Numbered from the stretch's first letter, positions 1-8,881 are shown. The stretch is 49,894 bases of DNA from Thiopseudomonas sp. (GCA_018384595.1 JAHAYO010000114.1:1-49894); one strand, 5' to 3'. Made by a program: numbers and translations. The notes: generated from the sequence alone by a model not told the origin.

Positions 1-674
1 ACGCCAAAGGAAAAGGCCATGGCAAAGTAGATGTAGCCCTTGGGGACGTGTACGTCGAAGCCTTCGGCGATTAGCAGGGTGCCGACCATGATCAGGAACG
101 ACAGCGCCAGAATTTTCAGGGTGGGGTGTTCCTCGATAAAGCGGCTGATGGCGGCAGCGGACACCAGCATGACGATGACTGAGGTCATGATGGCGGCCAC
201 CATCACCGGAATGTGCTGCACCAGGCCGACTGCGGTGATTACCGAGTCCAGCGAGAATATGATGTCAATGACTGCGATCTGCAGCAAAACCATGATAAAA
301 CTGCTGGCGCCCTTGATTCTGGTCTGGTCGTCCTCGCTGCCTTCGACGCTGTGCCAGATTTCCAGCGTGCTTTTTAGCAGCAGGAACAGGCCGCCGCCAA
401 TCAGGATGATGTCGCGCCCGGAAATACCGACGCCGGCCACGCTGAACAGGTCGTTGGTCAGGCGCATGACCCAGGTCAGTGATAACAGCAGAATGATGCG
501 GGTGAGCATGGCCAGCATGATGCCGAAGAAGCGGCCCTTGGCCTGCAGCTCTTTGGGCAGGCGATTGACCAGGATGGAGATAAAAATGATGTTATCGATT
601 CCTAGGACAATTTCCAGCGCGGTTAGCGTGAGAAACGCAGCCCAGATTTCGGTGTCGGTTAGCCAGTGCCACAT
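1..674 (-). CDS. TerC-family integral membrane protein (3' end cut by window edge)
   Basis: This is the first 224 residues of a TerC-family inner-membrane protein; the reading frame runs off the left edge without a stop. The sequence is a series of hydrophobic helices with the family's acidic intramembrane motifs, ALEIVLGIDN near residues 19-28 and VIDIIFSLDSV near 135-145. TerC proteins are linked to metal (often manganese) homeostasis or tellurite resistance, but the substrate cannot be read here. The ATG at 674 begins MWHWLTDTE and has AGGA nine bases upstream. Family members are usually about 230-320 residues, so little may be missing if this is a short TerC. It lies downstream of yheS on the same strand, 218 bases away. 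Confidence 0.85.
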   Translation of the reverse strand, partial: MWHWLTDTEIWAAFLTLTALEIVLGIDNIIFISILVNRLPKELQAKGRFFGIMLAMLTRIILLLSLTWVMRLTNDLFSVAGVGISGRDIILIGGGLFLLLKSTLEIWHSVEGSEDDQTRIKGASSFIMVLLQIAVIDIIFSLDSVITAVGLVQHIPVMVAAIMTSVIVMLVSAAAISRFIEEHPTLKILALSFLIMVGTLLIAEGFDVHVPKGYIYFAMAFSFG

Positions 675-892
675 GGTGGGAATCCTGAGGGGTGGAAAAG
701 ACGGCATTTTAGCCGAAGGCCATTCGGCATTGGGGTTTTCTTTGGCTTCGGTGTGGAAGGCCGGATGAGCTGCTACGCCAGGCTGTAGTTGCTGTGTGAA
801 CCTGTCGGGTCATGCCGCGTGCAGCGCAGTTGTTCATGCCTGCCGTTAGCGCAGCATCCGGCCGTGAAGCGGCGTGGCGGGGATCGGCTCAC

Positions 893-2821
893 TTAGGCTT
901 TGTCAGCCAGTTGCTGCTCCAGTACTTCCAGTTGCTCCATGCTTTCCAGCCACTGCATTTCCAGTTGGTCACTTTTTGTCTGCCAGCTGGCCTGCTCGGC
1001 CAGCAGCTGTTTCAGGCGGTCTTTGGCATCCGCCTCGTACAGGCTGTTGTCGGCCAGTTGCTCTTCAATGGCGGTTAGCTGCGCCTGTGTTTTGCCCAGC
1101 TCGTTTTCCAGCTTTTCTGCCTGCTTGCGATGAGGGGCCAGCTGCTGGCGGATGGCGGCTTCAGCCTGGCGCTGTGCCTTGCGGTCGATACGGATGTCAT
1201 TGCCAGGCGCTTCTCCGTCACCGGCAGTACGTAATGCCTGCAGCTGACGGGTGCGAAAGTCCTGCAGCCAGCGGCCATAATCATCCAGTTCGCCGTCAAA
1301 GGGCACCACCTTGCCATCGGCAACCAGCATGAACTCGTCTACGGTGGTTTTCAGCAGGTGACGGTCGTGGGAGACCAGCAGCATGGCACCCTCGTAGTGT
1401 TGCAGGGCTTCGCCCAGCGCATGACGCATTTCCAGGTCCAGGTGGTTGGTCGGCTCGTCAAGCAGCAACAGGTTGGGTTTTTGCCAGGCAATCAGCGCCA
1501 GCGCCAGCCGGGCTTTTTCGCCGCCGGAGAAGTTCACTACCGGCTCGTCACAACGGTCGCCACGAAAGTCAAAACCACCCAGAAAGTCCCGCAATTTTTG
1601 TTCGGTCTCATCCGGCGCAATGCGTTGCAGGTGCAGCAGCGGACTGGCCTTGGCGTCCAGGCTATCCAGCTGATGCTGGGAAAAATAGCCGATGGCGAGG
1701 TTTTCGCCACGCACGACCTCGCCGTCCAGCAGGGGCAGTTCGCCGGACAGGCTTTTGATCAGGGTGGATTTGCCGGCACCGTTGGGGCCCAGCAATGCCA
1801 TGCGGGTGCCGGGTGTCAGTTGCAGGTTGACCTGTTGCAGGATGTGCGTGTCGCCATGCCCCAGCGCGGCACTGCGCAGGCTGACCAGTGTGGCCGAGGT
1901 TTTGCCGGCCTCACGGAAGCTGAAGTGAAAGGGCGAGTCAAAATGGGCCGGGGCCAGCTCTTCCATGCGTTCCAGCGCTTTGACCCGGCTTTGTGCCTGC
2001 TTCGCCTTGCTGGCCTTGGCCTTGAAGCGGCGGATGAAATCCTGCATGTGGGCGCGTTCGGCCTGCTGCTTTTCGTAGGCCTGTTGCTGTTGCAGCATGC
2101 GCTCGGCACGGGTGCGCTCAAAGGCGCTGTAGCCGCCCCGGTAGAGCACCAGCTTTTGCCGTTCAAAGTGCACCACATGCTGTACCACGGCGTCCATGAA
2201 GTCGCGGTCGTGGGAAATCAGCAGCAGGGTACCGGGATACTGCTGTAGCCAGCCTTCCAGCCAGAGGATCGCATCCAGGTCCAGGTGGTTGGTCGGTTCG
2301 TCCAGCAACAGCAGGTCGGACGGGCACATCAGGGTTTGCGCTAGGTTCAGGCGCATGCGCCAGCCACCGGAAAACGAGGACACCGGACGCTGCATTTGCG
2401 CTTCGGCAAAACCCAGCCCAGCCAGCAGCCGGCTGGCGCGGCTTTCGGCGGTCCAGGCATCGGCGGCATCCAGCTCGGCATTCAGCCGGCCCATGGCAGC
2501 GCCGTCCTGTTGCTGCTGCGCCTGCTCCATTTGGTGCTGTAATTCACGCAGGCGGGTGTCGCCGTCCAGTACATAGTCCAGTGCGCGACGCTCAAGGGCG
2601 ACCACTTCCTGCTGCATGTGGGCAATGCGCCACTGGGCGGGAATCGCACACTCGCCACTGTCGGCCTGTAACTGGCCTTGCAACAGGGCAAACAGGCTGG
2701 ATTTTCCGGCACCGTTGGCACCGACCAGCCCGACTTTGTGGCCGGGGTGGACGGTCAGGTCAACGTGGTCGAGCAGCCGTAGCGGGCCGCGTTGCAGGCT
2801 CAGGTCTTGTAGGCGAATCAT
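893..2821 (-). CDS. yheS: ABC-F family ATPase YheS
   Basis: This is a soluble ABC-F protein with two ATPase domains and no membrane segment; the family acts on ribosomes. Walker A motifs lie at residues 34-41 (GANGAGKS) and 345-352 (GPNGAGKS). Signatures SGGW and SGGEK lie at 151 and 432, and Walker B motifs with EPTNHLDL near 170-182 and 451-463. A charged interdomain linker spans about 230-300, and the C-terminal 80 residues are glutamine-rich and likely coiled coil. The length of 642 residues matches E. coli YheS (about 637) better than Uup or EttA, which argues for this subfamily. It is divergent from galE. Its exact ribosomal role is not known from this sequence. Confidence 0.9.
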   Translation of the reverse strand: MIRLQDLSLQRGPLRLLDHVDLTVHPGHKVGLVGANGAGKSSLFALLQGQLQADSGECAIPAQWRIAHMQQEVVALERRALDYVLDGDTRLRELQHQMEQAQQQQDGAAMGRLNAELDAADAWTAESRASRLLAGLGFAEAQMQRPVSSFSGGWRMRLNLAQTLMCPSDLLLLDEPTNHLDLDAILWLEGWLQQYPGTLLLISHDRDFMDAVVQHVVHFERQKLVLYRGGYSAFERTRAERMLQQQQAYEKQQAERAHMQDFIRRFKAKASKAKQAQSRVKALERMEELAPAHFDSPFHFSFREAGKTSATLVSLRSAALGHGDTHILQQVNLQLTPGTRMALLGPNGAGKSTLIKSLSGELPLLDGEVVRGENLAIGYFSQHQLDSLDAKASPLLHLQRIAPDETEQKLRDFLGGFDFRGDRCDEPVVNFSGGEKARLALALIAWQKPNLLLLDEPTNHLDLEMRHALGEALQHYEGAMLLVSHDRHLLKTTVDEFMLVADGKVVPFDGELDDYGRWLQDFRTRQLQALRTAGDGEAPGNDIRIDRKAQRQAEAAIRQQLAPHRKQAEKLENELGKTQAQLTAIEEQLADNSLYEADAKDRLKQLLAEQASWQTKSDQLEMQWLESMEQLEVLEQQLADKA

Positions 2822-3076
2822 GGTGGCGTGTGCCCTTGCGCAAGGTAATCAGGGTGTGGAAATGACAGTATTGAGGCGACGGTGCTCCCTGCGCCACGTG
2901 CGGATGTTGACGAAGGTTTTGCCTGCGTCAAAGCGAGTTAATCAAAATTACGCGGGGACGCCGCTGGCAGGGCAGTGGATTCAGGGGGCGCAGTATACCC
3001 AAGCGGGGCTTTTATTTCGGCACTATTCGACGGGGTGCCGCTTGCTTACAGCTACTGGGATCACGGCTTCTTGGCA

Positions 3077-3082
3077 TACAAT
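3077..3082 (+). promoter_or_regulatory. Candidate -10 box upstream of galE
   Basis: TACAAT lies 35 bases upstream of the galE start, in the 296-base gap between divergent yheS and galE. No good -35 box sits 16-18 bases upstream, so this is only a partial promoter match. The rest of the gap holds no recognisable gene. Confidence 0.35.
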
Positions 3083-3117
3083 GGCGCTTTTTTAAGACAC
3101 GACAGGAGCAAAGCGTC

Positions 3118-4131
3118 ATGGCAGACAACTATATTCTGGTTACGGGGGGCGCGGGTTACATTGGTTCGCACACCTGTGTTGAACTGCTGGAAGCCGGTTA
3201 TCAGGTGCTGGTGCTGGATAATCTGTCCAACGCTTCGCGTGAATCGCTGCGCCGGGTGCGGAAAATTACCGGCCAGCCGCTGGAGTTTGTCGAAGGTGAT
3301 ATCCGTTCGCTGAGTGATTTGCATGCGCTATTTGCCAAGTACCGAGTAGAGGCAGTGGTGCACTTTGCTGGCCTTAAGGCGGTGGGTGAGTCGGTGGCGC
3401 AGCCGCTGCGTTATTACCAAAACAACGTTACCGGCACCCTCAATTTGCTACAGGTGATGGATGCGCATGATTGCCATCGGTTGGTGTTTAGCTCGTCGGC
3501 TACGGTGTATGGCGATCCGGCGTCGGTGCCGATCCGTGAGGATTTTCCGCTGTCGGCCACCAACCCCTATGGCCGCTCCAAGCTGATTATTGAAGACATG
3601 CTGCGTGACTTGGCCGCTGCCGACAGCCGCTGGGCGGTGGCATTGCTGCGTTATTTTAATCCGGTTGGCGCGCACGAATCGGGCCTAATTGGCGAAGATC
3701 CCCGCGATACGCCCAATAACCTGATGCCCTACATCACTCAAGTGGCGGTGGGTCAGCGCGAGTGCCTGCAGGTGTTTGGCGGCGATTACCCAACCGTGGA
3801 CGGCACCGGCGTGCGTGACTATATCCATGTGGTGGATTTGGCCAAAGGGCATATCAAGGCGCTGCAGGCACTGGACGAGCCGCGTGTGCTGACGGTCAAC
3901 TTGGGTACGGGGCAGGGCTATTCGGTGCTGGAAATGGTGGCGGCGCTGGCGCGGGCATCCGGTCGTGAAATTCCCTATCAAATCGTGGCGCGCCGTGCCG
4001 GTGACGTGGCGGCCTGCTATGCCGATCCGGCGCAGGCGCTGCAGCTGCTGGGCTGGCGTGCCGAACTGGGGTTGGAGCGCATGTGTGCTGACAGCTGGCG
4101 CTGGCAAAGCCGTAATCCGCAGGGGTATTAG
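3118..4131 (+). CDS. galE: UDP-glucose 4-epimerase
   Basis: GalE interconverts UDP-glucose and UDP-galactose with a tightly bound NAD+, supplying galactose units for LPS or other glycans. The Rossmann motif GGAGYIG is at residues 10-16. The catalytic YxxxK is Y151-K155 (YGRSK), with the active-site serine near 126 in FSSSATVYG. The length of 337 residues is normal for the family. The ATG at 3118 has AGGAG nine bases upstream. The gene stands alone between divergent yheS and convergent darP; no other galactose genes are nearby, so a biosynthetic rather than catabolic use is likely. That last point is inference. Confidence 0.95.
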   Translation: MADNYILVTGGAGYIGSHTCVELLEAGYQVLVLDNLSNASRESLRRVRKITGQPLEFVEGDIRSLSDLHALFAKYRVEAVVHFAGLKAVGESVAQPLRYYQNNVTGTLNLLQVMDAHDCHRLVFSSSATVYGDPASVPIREDFPLSATNPYGRSKLIIEDMLRDLAAADSRWAVALLRYFNPVGAHESGLIGEDPRDTPNNLMPYITQVAVGQRECLQVFGGDYPTVDGTGVRDYIHVVDLAKGHIKALQALDEPRVLTVNLGTGQGYSVLEMVAALARASGREIPYQIVARRAGDVAACYADPAQALQLLGWRAELGLERMCADSWRWQSRNPQGY

Positions 4132-4184
4132 TGCGCGCCCGCTGCGGATTGTCCGTTAGTTTTGACGTACTGTAAGGGCAGTTC

Positions 4185-4209
4185 CCGTGGCGTGGTGAGT
4201 GCGCCACGG
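4185..4209 (+). terminator. Hairpin between convergent galE and darP
   Basis: CCGTGGCG and CGCCACGG form a perfect 8-bp stem with a 9-base loop, followed by TTAATT rather than a solid T run. It lies 53 bases after the galE stop, so a weak terminator is likely. Confidence 0.45.
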
Positions 4210-4237
4210 TTAATTCGCTTATCCAAACAATCTGAGC

Positions 4238-4750
4238 TTATAAACTCTGCTCAGCCACTTCGCGCAGATACTTAAACAGCTTACGGGCGGCGGTGGGCGG
4301 CTTTTCACGGGCGCGTTCATGCTGGGCGTGGCGTACCAAACCGCGTACATGCTGGCTGTCGATATCTGGGTATTCCTGCATCAGCTCTTGCAGCGCATCG
4401 TCGCCCTCATCTAACAAGCGGTCGCGCCAGCGCTCCAGACGGTGAAAGCGGGTGTTGTACTCGCGGCTGGTACTGTCAAAGGTGTCCAGCACCTGCACAA
4501 TGGCGTCAACATCATGGCCGCGCAACAGCTTGCCCAGATACTGGTTGTGGCGTTTGCGGGCAATGTGCTTGGTGTGTTTAGCACTTTCTTCCAGTGCCCG
4601 CAGCAGCGCATCGTTGAGCGGCATGCGCGCCAGGATGTCGGGTTTGAGGCTGGCTAGGCGCGCGCCAAGGTCTTGCAGTGCAAGAAATTCGCGTTTGATC
4701 TGCGATTTGCTCTTGTCTTCGGAGAAATCGTCTTCAACGTGGTCGGACAT
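4238..4750 (-). CDS. darP: Ribosome-associated protein DarP (YjgA, DUF615)
   Basis: This 170-residue, highly charged helical protein matches the DUF615/YjgA family, named DarP in E. coli, where it binds the large-subunit precursor and promotes late 50S assembly. Family hallmarks seen include the start region KSKSQIKREFLALQDLG, the central IARKRHNQYLGKLLR, and a basic tail with RKLFKYLREV. No membrane segment or signal peptide is present. The gene is divergent from pmbA with 68 bases between starts, the same pairing as yjgA-pmbA in E. coli, which supports the call. Regulation is not evident. Confidence 0.9.
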   Translation of the reverse strand: MSDHVEDDFSEDKSKSQIKREFLALQDLGARLASLKPDILARMPLNDALLRALEESAKHTKHIARKRHNQYLGKLLRGHDVDAIVQVLDTFDSTSREYNTRFHRLERWRDRLLDEGDDALQELMQEYPDIDSQHVRGLVRHAQHERAREKPPTAARKLFKYLREVAEQSL

Positions 4751-4818
4751 GGTTTTTCCTGTGGTGGGCGGGGATTTCTGCTAGGCTGCCCCGTCATTTA
4801 TTTCGCGGTGGAGTATAC

Positions 4819-6168
4819 ATGATGAAGGGTGTTGAACAGTCCGGTCCTGCAGCAATTGCCGGACTGGAAGCACAGGTCGGACACATTCTGGATGAAGCCA
4901 AACGCCAAGGTGCTAGCGCCTGCGAAGTGGCGGTCAGCCTGCAGGATGGCCTGACGGCCAGCGTCCGTCAGCGCGAGGTGGAATCGGTCGAATTTATCCG
5001 TGATCAGGGTTTTTCCATTTCGGTGTACTGTGGCCAGCGCAAGGGTTCGGCCAGCACGACATTGATGGGGCCGGATGCCATTCGCGAAACGGTATCAGCG
5101 GCGCTGGCGATTGCTCGCCACACCTCCGAAGATGACTGTGCCGGTCTGGCTGACGCACAGCTGATGGCCCGCGAACTGCCTGATCTTGACCTGTGGCACC
5201 CGTGGGAACTATCGCCCGAACGGGCCATCGAGCTGGCGCTGGAATGTGAAGCGGCTGCCTTTGCGGCAGACAAACGCATCAGCAACGCCGACGGCACCAG
5301 CGTCGATACCAGCAGCGGGTGCACGGTGTATGGCAACAGCCATGGCTTTATGGGCGGCTATGCCGCGACCTCGCACAGCATCAGTTGCGTGATGATTGCT
5401 GGGGAAGGCGAGCAGATGCAGCGTGATTATTGGTACGACCATGGCCGCCAAGCCAGCGCACTGGACAACGTACAGGCGATTGGCCGAAAAGCGGCCGAGC
5501 GCACGGTCAGCCGCTTGGGCGCACGACCGGTGCCCACCTGCAGCGTACCGGTGGTGTTTGCCGCCGAAGTGGCCGGCGGCTTGTTTGGCCACCTGATGGG
5601 GGCGATTGCTGGTGGCAGCCTGTACCGCAAGGCGTCTTTTTTGCTGGATGCATTGGGCGAGCCGCTATTTCCCGACTGGTTTTCCCTCGACGAGCGCCCC
5701 CTGCTGCGCGGGGGGCTGAGCAGCAGCGCATTCGATGGCGATGGCCTGGCCACCCGCGAGCAGCCGTTTATCAAAGATGGCCAGTTGGTCAGCTATATGC
5801 TCAGTACCTATTCCGGCCGCAAACTGGGCATGCCCAGCACCGCCAACGCCGGTGGCGCGCGCAACCTGTTTGTTAGCCACGGCCAGCACGATTTGGCCAG
5901 CTTGCTCAAGCAAATGGGCACCGGCCTGCTGGTGACCGAACTGATGGGGCAAGGGTTAAACATGGTGACCGGCGACTACTCTCGCGGTGCCGGCGGCTAC
6001 TGGGTGGAAAACGGCGAAATCCAATTCCCGGTGCAGGAAGTCACCATCGCCGGCAACTTGCGGGATATGTACCGTAATCTGGTAGCGATTGGCTCCGATC
6101 TGGATAAGCGCGGAAGTATTCGCACCGGCTCGGTGTTGCTGGAACAAATGAAGGTGGCGGGTAGCTGA
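4819..6168 (+). CDS. pmbA: Metalloprotease subunit PmbA/TldE
   Basis: PmbA (TldE) is the partner of TldD in a cytosolic heterodimeric zinc protease that trims unfolded peptides, known from microcin B17 maturation and CcdA turnover. The 449 residues show the family's N-terminal domain with FIRDQGFSISVYCGQRKGSAS and the C-terminal portion with GLNMVTGDYSRGAGGYWVENG and EVTIAGNL. In the known complex the zinc-binding HExxxH is in TldD, so its absence here is expected. Two ATG codons stand in tandem at 4819 and 4822, after GGTGGAG. tldD is not in this window. Confidence 0.95.
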   Translation: MMKGVEQSGPAAIAGLEAQVGHILDEAKRQGASACEVAVSLQDGLTASVRQREVESVEFIRDQGFSISVYCGQRKGSASTTLMGPDAIRETVSAALAIARHTSEDDCAGLADAQLMARELPDLDLWHPWELSPERAIELALECEAAAFAADKRISNADGTSVDTSSGCTVYGNSHGFMGGYAATSHSISCVMIAGEGEQMQRDYWYDHGRQASALDNVQAIGRKAAERTVSRLGARPVPTCSVPVVFAAEVAGGLFGHLMGAIAGGSLYRKASFLLDALGEPLFPDWFSLDERPLLRGGLSSSAFDGDGLATREQPFIKDGQLVSYMLSTYSGRKLGMPSTANAGGARNLFVSHGQHDLASLLKQMGTGLLVTELMGQGLNMVTGDYSRGAGGYWVENGEIQFPVQEVTIAGNLRDMYRNLVAIGSDLDKRGSIRTGSVLLEQMKVAGS

Positions 6169-6470
6169 CTAGGAGGGTTTACAGGCGCGTGAAGTGCCAG
6201 CCCTGCGACGCTGAATCAGGAAAAAGAGGCTGAGATAAAACAAGCAGCTTGAGGCGAAAATAGTGACAGCTATCTTGAAAACAGCGATAGCAAACACTCT
6301 ATTAAAGGGGCGGCCTAAATATCCAGCTTCGGCACCCATTTACAATGGCTTGGGTTTCCAGTGAAGCTGTGATTGTCCGCAGGAAAAGCTCAAGCAGATA
6401 CCGGGGTGGCCCATGGTATCTGCTGCCTACTCATTTGCGTCATTGGTGATGCCGCACGTCGCATCTTCTG
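6169..6470. other. Gene-free stretch rich in inverted repeats
   Basis: No convincing gene is present in these 302 bases between pmbA and a small minus-strand ORF. Three inverted repeats stand out. GCTATC (6269-6274) pairs with GATAGC (6286-6291). CAGCTTC (6324-6330) pairs with GAAGCTG (6363-6369), enclosing an inner ACCCA (6334-6338)/TGGGT (6351-6355). AGCAGATACC (6393-6402) pairs with GGTATCTGCT (6415-6424), a perfect 10-bp stem. A TACAAT box lies at 6341-6346. None has a clean T run. This could be a structured RNA, weak terminators for the flanking genes, or decayed sequence. Confidence 0.4.
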
Positions 6471-6662
6471 TTAGTTGCTTGGCTGGTTCCAAGGATTGAT
6501 AATTTCCAAGCCTGCCGCTTCAAACGGGCTTGTATATTTCGTTGCAACCATAAAGCCGCCATCGAGAGCTGTCGCAGCGATGACTGCCATGTTATCGTGC
6601 AATTTTTTGTAGGTTCGGGCAAATACCGTGTTTGCCTTAATTCTGACGGAAATTGTGCTCAT
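6471..6662 (-). CDS. Small hypothetical protein, 63 residues
   Basis: I do not recognise this protein. It is 63 residues, soluble by composition, starting MSTISVRIKANTVF and ending NPWNQPSN, with a basic N-terminal third and no cysteine. The chosen ATG at 6662 has GAGG 11 bases upstream. A longer frame to 6785 exists, but its extra 41 residues look non-coding and overlap the end of cmoM. The gene sits alone in a poorly conserved gap, downstream of cmoM on the same strand with 101 bases between. It may be a lineage-specific gene or a chance ORF. Confidence 0.4.
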   Translation of the reverse strand: MSTISVRIKANTVFARTYKKLHDNMAVIAATALDGGFMVATKYTSPFEAAGLEIINPWNQPSN

Positions 6663-6763
6663 AGGTAGTACCTCGCTAGGTTTGCCACAATTGTAGCGTT
6701 GGCCAGGAGGGAATACGCGAAGGAAGGTTAAAGCCGACCCAGACGCCACAATGCAAAAACCAC

Positions 6764-7525
6764 TCACCCCAGCCGACACATCCAATGCAAGTAGCGCCCC
6801 AGCGGCCCCAGCGCAGGATGCCGACGGTAAGCCAGTTCGGTGGCGACTAGCTCATCGTCGGCAATTTTTTGACGAAACTGGGGCTGCATATAGTCGTGAA
6901 ACACACGAATGCCGCTGCGCTGGTGGATTTGCCAGTTATTGGCAGCGAGCACCTGTTCGATTTCTCGCGGGTCTAGCGGCTGCTGTGGCGTCAGACCGCC
7001 GTCATCCCCAGCAAAACGCTGGCGTGCCAGTTTGCGCAAATTACCCTTGATCAGGTTGTGCAGCACCAAGGCGTCCTTGTTATAAAACGCCAGCGACAGC
7101 CAGCCATCGTCTTTGATAAGCGGGCGCAGCGCAGCAATTAGCGCGGCGGGTTCGGCCAGCCATTCCAATACTGCATGGCACAGGATCAGGTCGAAGGGCG
7201 CGGGCGAGCTGGCGGCCAGATGTTGCCAGTCGCAGTGCAAAAAATGGGCGTCTATTTCTGCGGCAGCAAACTGCCTGCGGGCCTGCTCCAGCATGGCAGC
7301 GCTGGGTTCGGCTAGGGTGACGGAGTGCCCTTGCTGGGCCAGCCAAAGCGCCATGTGGCCCAGTCCCGCGCCAATATCCAGAATGCGCAGTGGGCGTGCG
7401 GGCAGGGCTTCCAGCAGGTCGGCTTGGAGTACGGCTAGGCGGATCGCGCCCTTGTTGTTGCCGTAGATTTTTTGCGCAAAGCGCACGGCTAGGTCGTCAA
7501 AGTGGTGATCGTTTAGCGTGCTCAA
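6764..7525 (-). CDS. cmoM: tRNA 5-carboxymethoxyuridine methyltransferase CmoM
   Basis: CmoM is an S-adenosylmethionine-dependent enzyme that methylates cmo5U at tRNA position 34 to mcmo5U. The SAM motif LDIGAGLGH lies at residues 49-57. Family-specific strings are seen: FDDLAVRFAQKIYG at the start, LILCHAVLEWLAEP in the middle and IRVFHDY near the end, all close to E. coli CmoM. I chose the TTG at 7525 because it starts at the family's usual place, follows the upstream stop (7528) directly and has GGGG eight bases before it. A GTG at 7546 would add seven residues and overlap the upstream gene. The protein is 253 residues from TTG. Confidence 0.88.
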   Translation of the reverse strand: MSTLNDHHFDDLAVRFAQKIYGNNKGAIRLAVLQADLLEALPARPLRILDIGAGLGHMALWLAQQGHSVTLAEPSAAMLEQARRQFAAAEIDAHFLHCDWQHLAASSPAPFDLILCHAVLEWLAEPAALIAALRPLIKDDGWLSLAFYNKDALVLHNLIKGNLRKLARQRFAGDDGGLTPQQPLDPREIEQVLAANNWQIHQRSGIRVFHDYMQPQFRQKIADDELVATELAYRRHPALGPLGRYLHWMCRLG

Positions 7526-7527
7526 AC

Positions 7528-8175
7528 TTAGAACCCCATGCGCCACCAGGGCTTGGTTTTTTCCGGTTTTTCAGCCAGCGGGCATTCGGGGCGTTTGCCG
7601 TAGTCAGCATCCTGGCAGGGGTTGATCCGCTTGCGGTCGGCCAGTGTGGTTTGCCGAATGTGCACAGCGGCGGCTTCAGTTTGCAGCAGCGTGTTGCCCT
7701 GCTCATCCAGCAGGTGAATCAGCAGTTGGTGCTCGCCGCGATCTATTTCTTCAATGCGCCAGCTGTCTGTTGTGCTGGCTGGCCCGTGGGCAGAGCCGTC
7801 CAGCCAAGCTTGGTAACTGTGGCCCGGCAACAGGCTGGGTGTGCTGCTCACCTGAATATCTATGCTGCGCGAGGTGTTGCGCAGGGTGCTGTCCGGCGCT
7901 GGCTGTAGCAAGGTGAGCGATTGATAGGGTGGCGGCGGGGGTGCCAGCTGTTGCGCCACTTGAGGTGGCGGCTTGAGCTTGACCAAGCGCGGAGTCGCCG
8001 GCATACGGTTGGTCGGTTTCAGCTCTAGGGTGCTGTGCGCGGCACCTTCGGGGGGTGGCTGGTCGCTGAATACGCGCTGGCCATTGGCGTCGGTGTAGCT
8101 GTAAATCTGTGCGTGCAGCGGCGACGCCGTATATAGGATCAACCCCAGCAGGCTAGTGACAAGCAAGGGCTTCAT
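7528..8175 (-). CDS. DUF4124 domain-containing secreted protein (second of a tandem pair)
   Basis: This 215-residue protein begins with a signal peptide (MKPLLVTSLLGLILYTASPLHA) and a DUF4124 motif, IYSYTDANGQRVFSDQPP, at about residues 24-41. A proline-rich spacer follows (near 68-84), then a beta-rich domain and a C-terminal part with two cysteines and a tryptophan pair. Function is unknown; DUF4124 proteins are periplasmic or envelope-located. Its ATG overlaps the stop of the upstream paralogue by four bases (ATGA), so the two are probably translationally coupled. In Pseudomonas a DUF4124 gene lies between glnA and ntrB, but here no ntrBC is next to it. Confidence 0.8.
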   Translation of the reverse strand: MKPLLVTSLLGLILYTASPLHAQIYSYTDANGQRVFSDQPPPEGAAHSTLELKPTNRMPATPRLVKLKPPPQVAQQLAPPPPPYQSLTLLQPAPDSTLRNTSRSIDIQVSSTPSLLPGHSYQAWLDGSAHGPASTTDSWRIEEIDRGEHQLLIHLLDEQGNTLLQTEAAAVHIRQTTLADRKRINPCQDADYGKRPECPLAEKPEKTKPWWRMGF

Positions 8176-8717
8176 CGGGCACGCCGTGCTGGGCTGTTCA
8201 GGCTGATCCGCTGGATGAACAGGGTCAGGGCGCTGCTTTCTTGTACGACCCGTTCGCCTGACAGCACGCGCACGGCAATGCTGTGCTCGCCGCGTGGCAG
8301 GTTGTGGGTTGCCAGCTTAATGCTGCGAATGGCTTCGCCATGGGGTTGACCGTCCACTACCAGCTGTAAGCGGTGGCCGCTGGAGAGCGGCGGCTGGATG
8401 TCGATGTCCAACAGCAGGTTGCCGTCATTGGCGCGCACAGTGCTGCCTTCTTCATGCCCGGTGATGCTTAGCTGGCGATACGGCCCGCTGGTGTTTTCGT
8501 CTTCGTTTTCGTCGGCGATAACAGGAGAGGATTTTTTGCGCGCTTTGGGCATTTGCGTGCGGTTGACGTCTGGCAGCTTGAGTTCTTCGGCGTTGACATC
8601 CAGCGGCGGCTTGTCGGTAAACACGCGGTTGCCGTTGGCATCGGTGTACTGATAAATCTCGGCGGCAAGGCCGGTGCAGACCAGTAAAGCGCTAGGCAAT
8701 AGCCAAGAAAAACGCAT
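8172..8717 (-). CDS. DUF4124 domain-containing secreted protein (first of a tandem pair)
   Basis: This 181-residue paralogue of the downstream gene has a signal peptide (MRFSWLLPSALLVCTGLAAE) and the DUF4124 motif IYQYTDANGNRVFTDKPP at about residues 21-38. An acidic linker, DENEDEN, follows near residue 70. The C-terminal half shares the pattern of a beta domain with its neighbour (for example LPRGEHSIAVRVL here and IDRGEHQLLIHLL there), so the pair arose by duplication. A strong ribosome site, GGAGG, precedes the ATG at 8717. It is divergent from glnA with 164 bases between. The function is not known. Confidence 0.8.
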   Translation of the reverse strand: MRFSWLLPSALLVCTGLAAEIYQYTDANGNRVFTDKPPLDVNAEELKLPDVNRTQMPKARKKSSPVIADENEDENTSGPYRQLSITGHEEGSTVRANDGNLLLDIDIQPPLSSGHRLQLVVDGQPHGEAIRSIKLATHNLPRGEHSIAVRVLSGERVVQESSALTLFIQRISLNSPARRAR

Positions 8718-8881
8718 ACAAACCTCCGGGGCAGAACAGATGGGTACAGGAAAAGGAGCGGTCGTGCAGGCAACTGTGCCGATTTTGACAGGTCGGCTCT
8801 GGTATTTGCGGCTGCCAGCGTTCAGAATAACACGCTTGCCGTCGGCCCTGTTGTGGGCTGTTAGCCGTTTTGGAGACCCCG

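Noticed and set aside
712-728. GCCGAA/TTCGGC hairpin upstream of the TerC-family gene
   Set aside because: The stem is only 6 bp and no T run follows on either strand at the right place; too weak to call.
40-768. Long plus-strand ORF over the left edge
   Set aside because: It is antisense to the TerC-family gene, whose minus-strand frame shows clear membrane helices and family motifs.
675-892. Possible yybP-ykoY (manganese) riboswitch upstream of the TerC-family gene
   Set aside because: Such riboswitches often precede TerC-type genes, but the conserved GGGGAGTA-type core is not present on the minus strand here.
8718-8881. Sigma-54/NtrC-type control region for glnA
   Set aside because: No GG-N10-GC element with TGGCAC/TTGC likeness and no NtrC dyad was found by eye in the gap.
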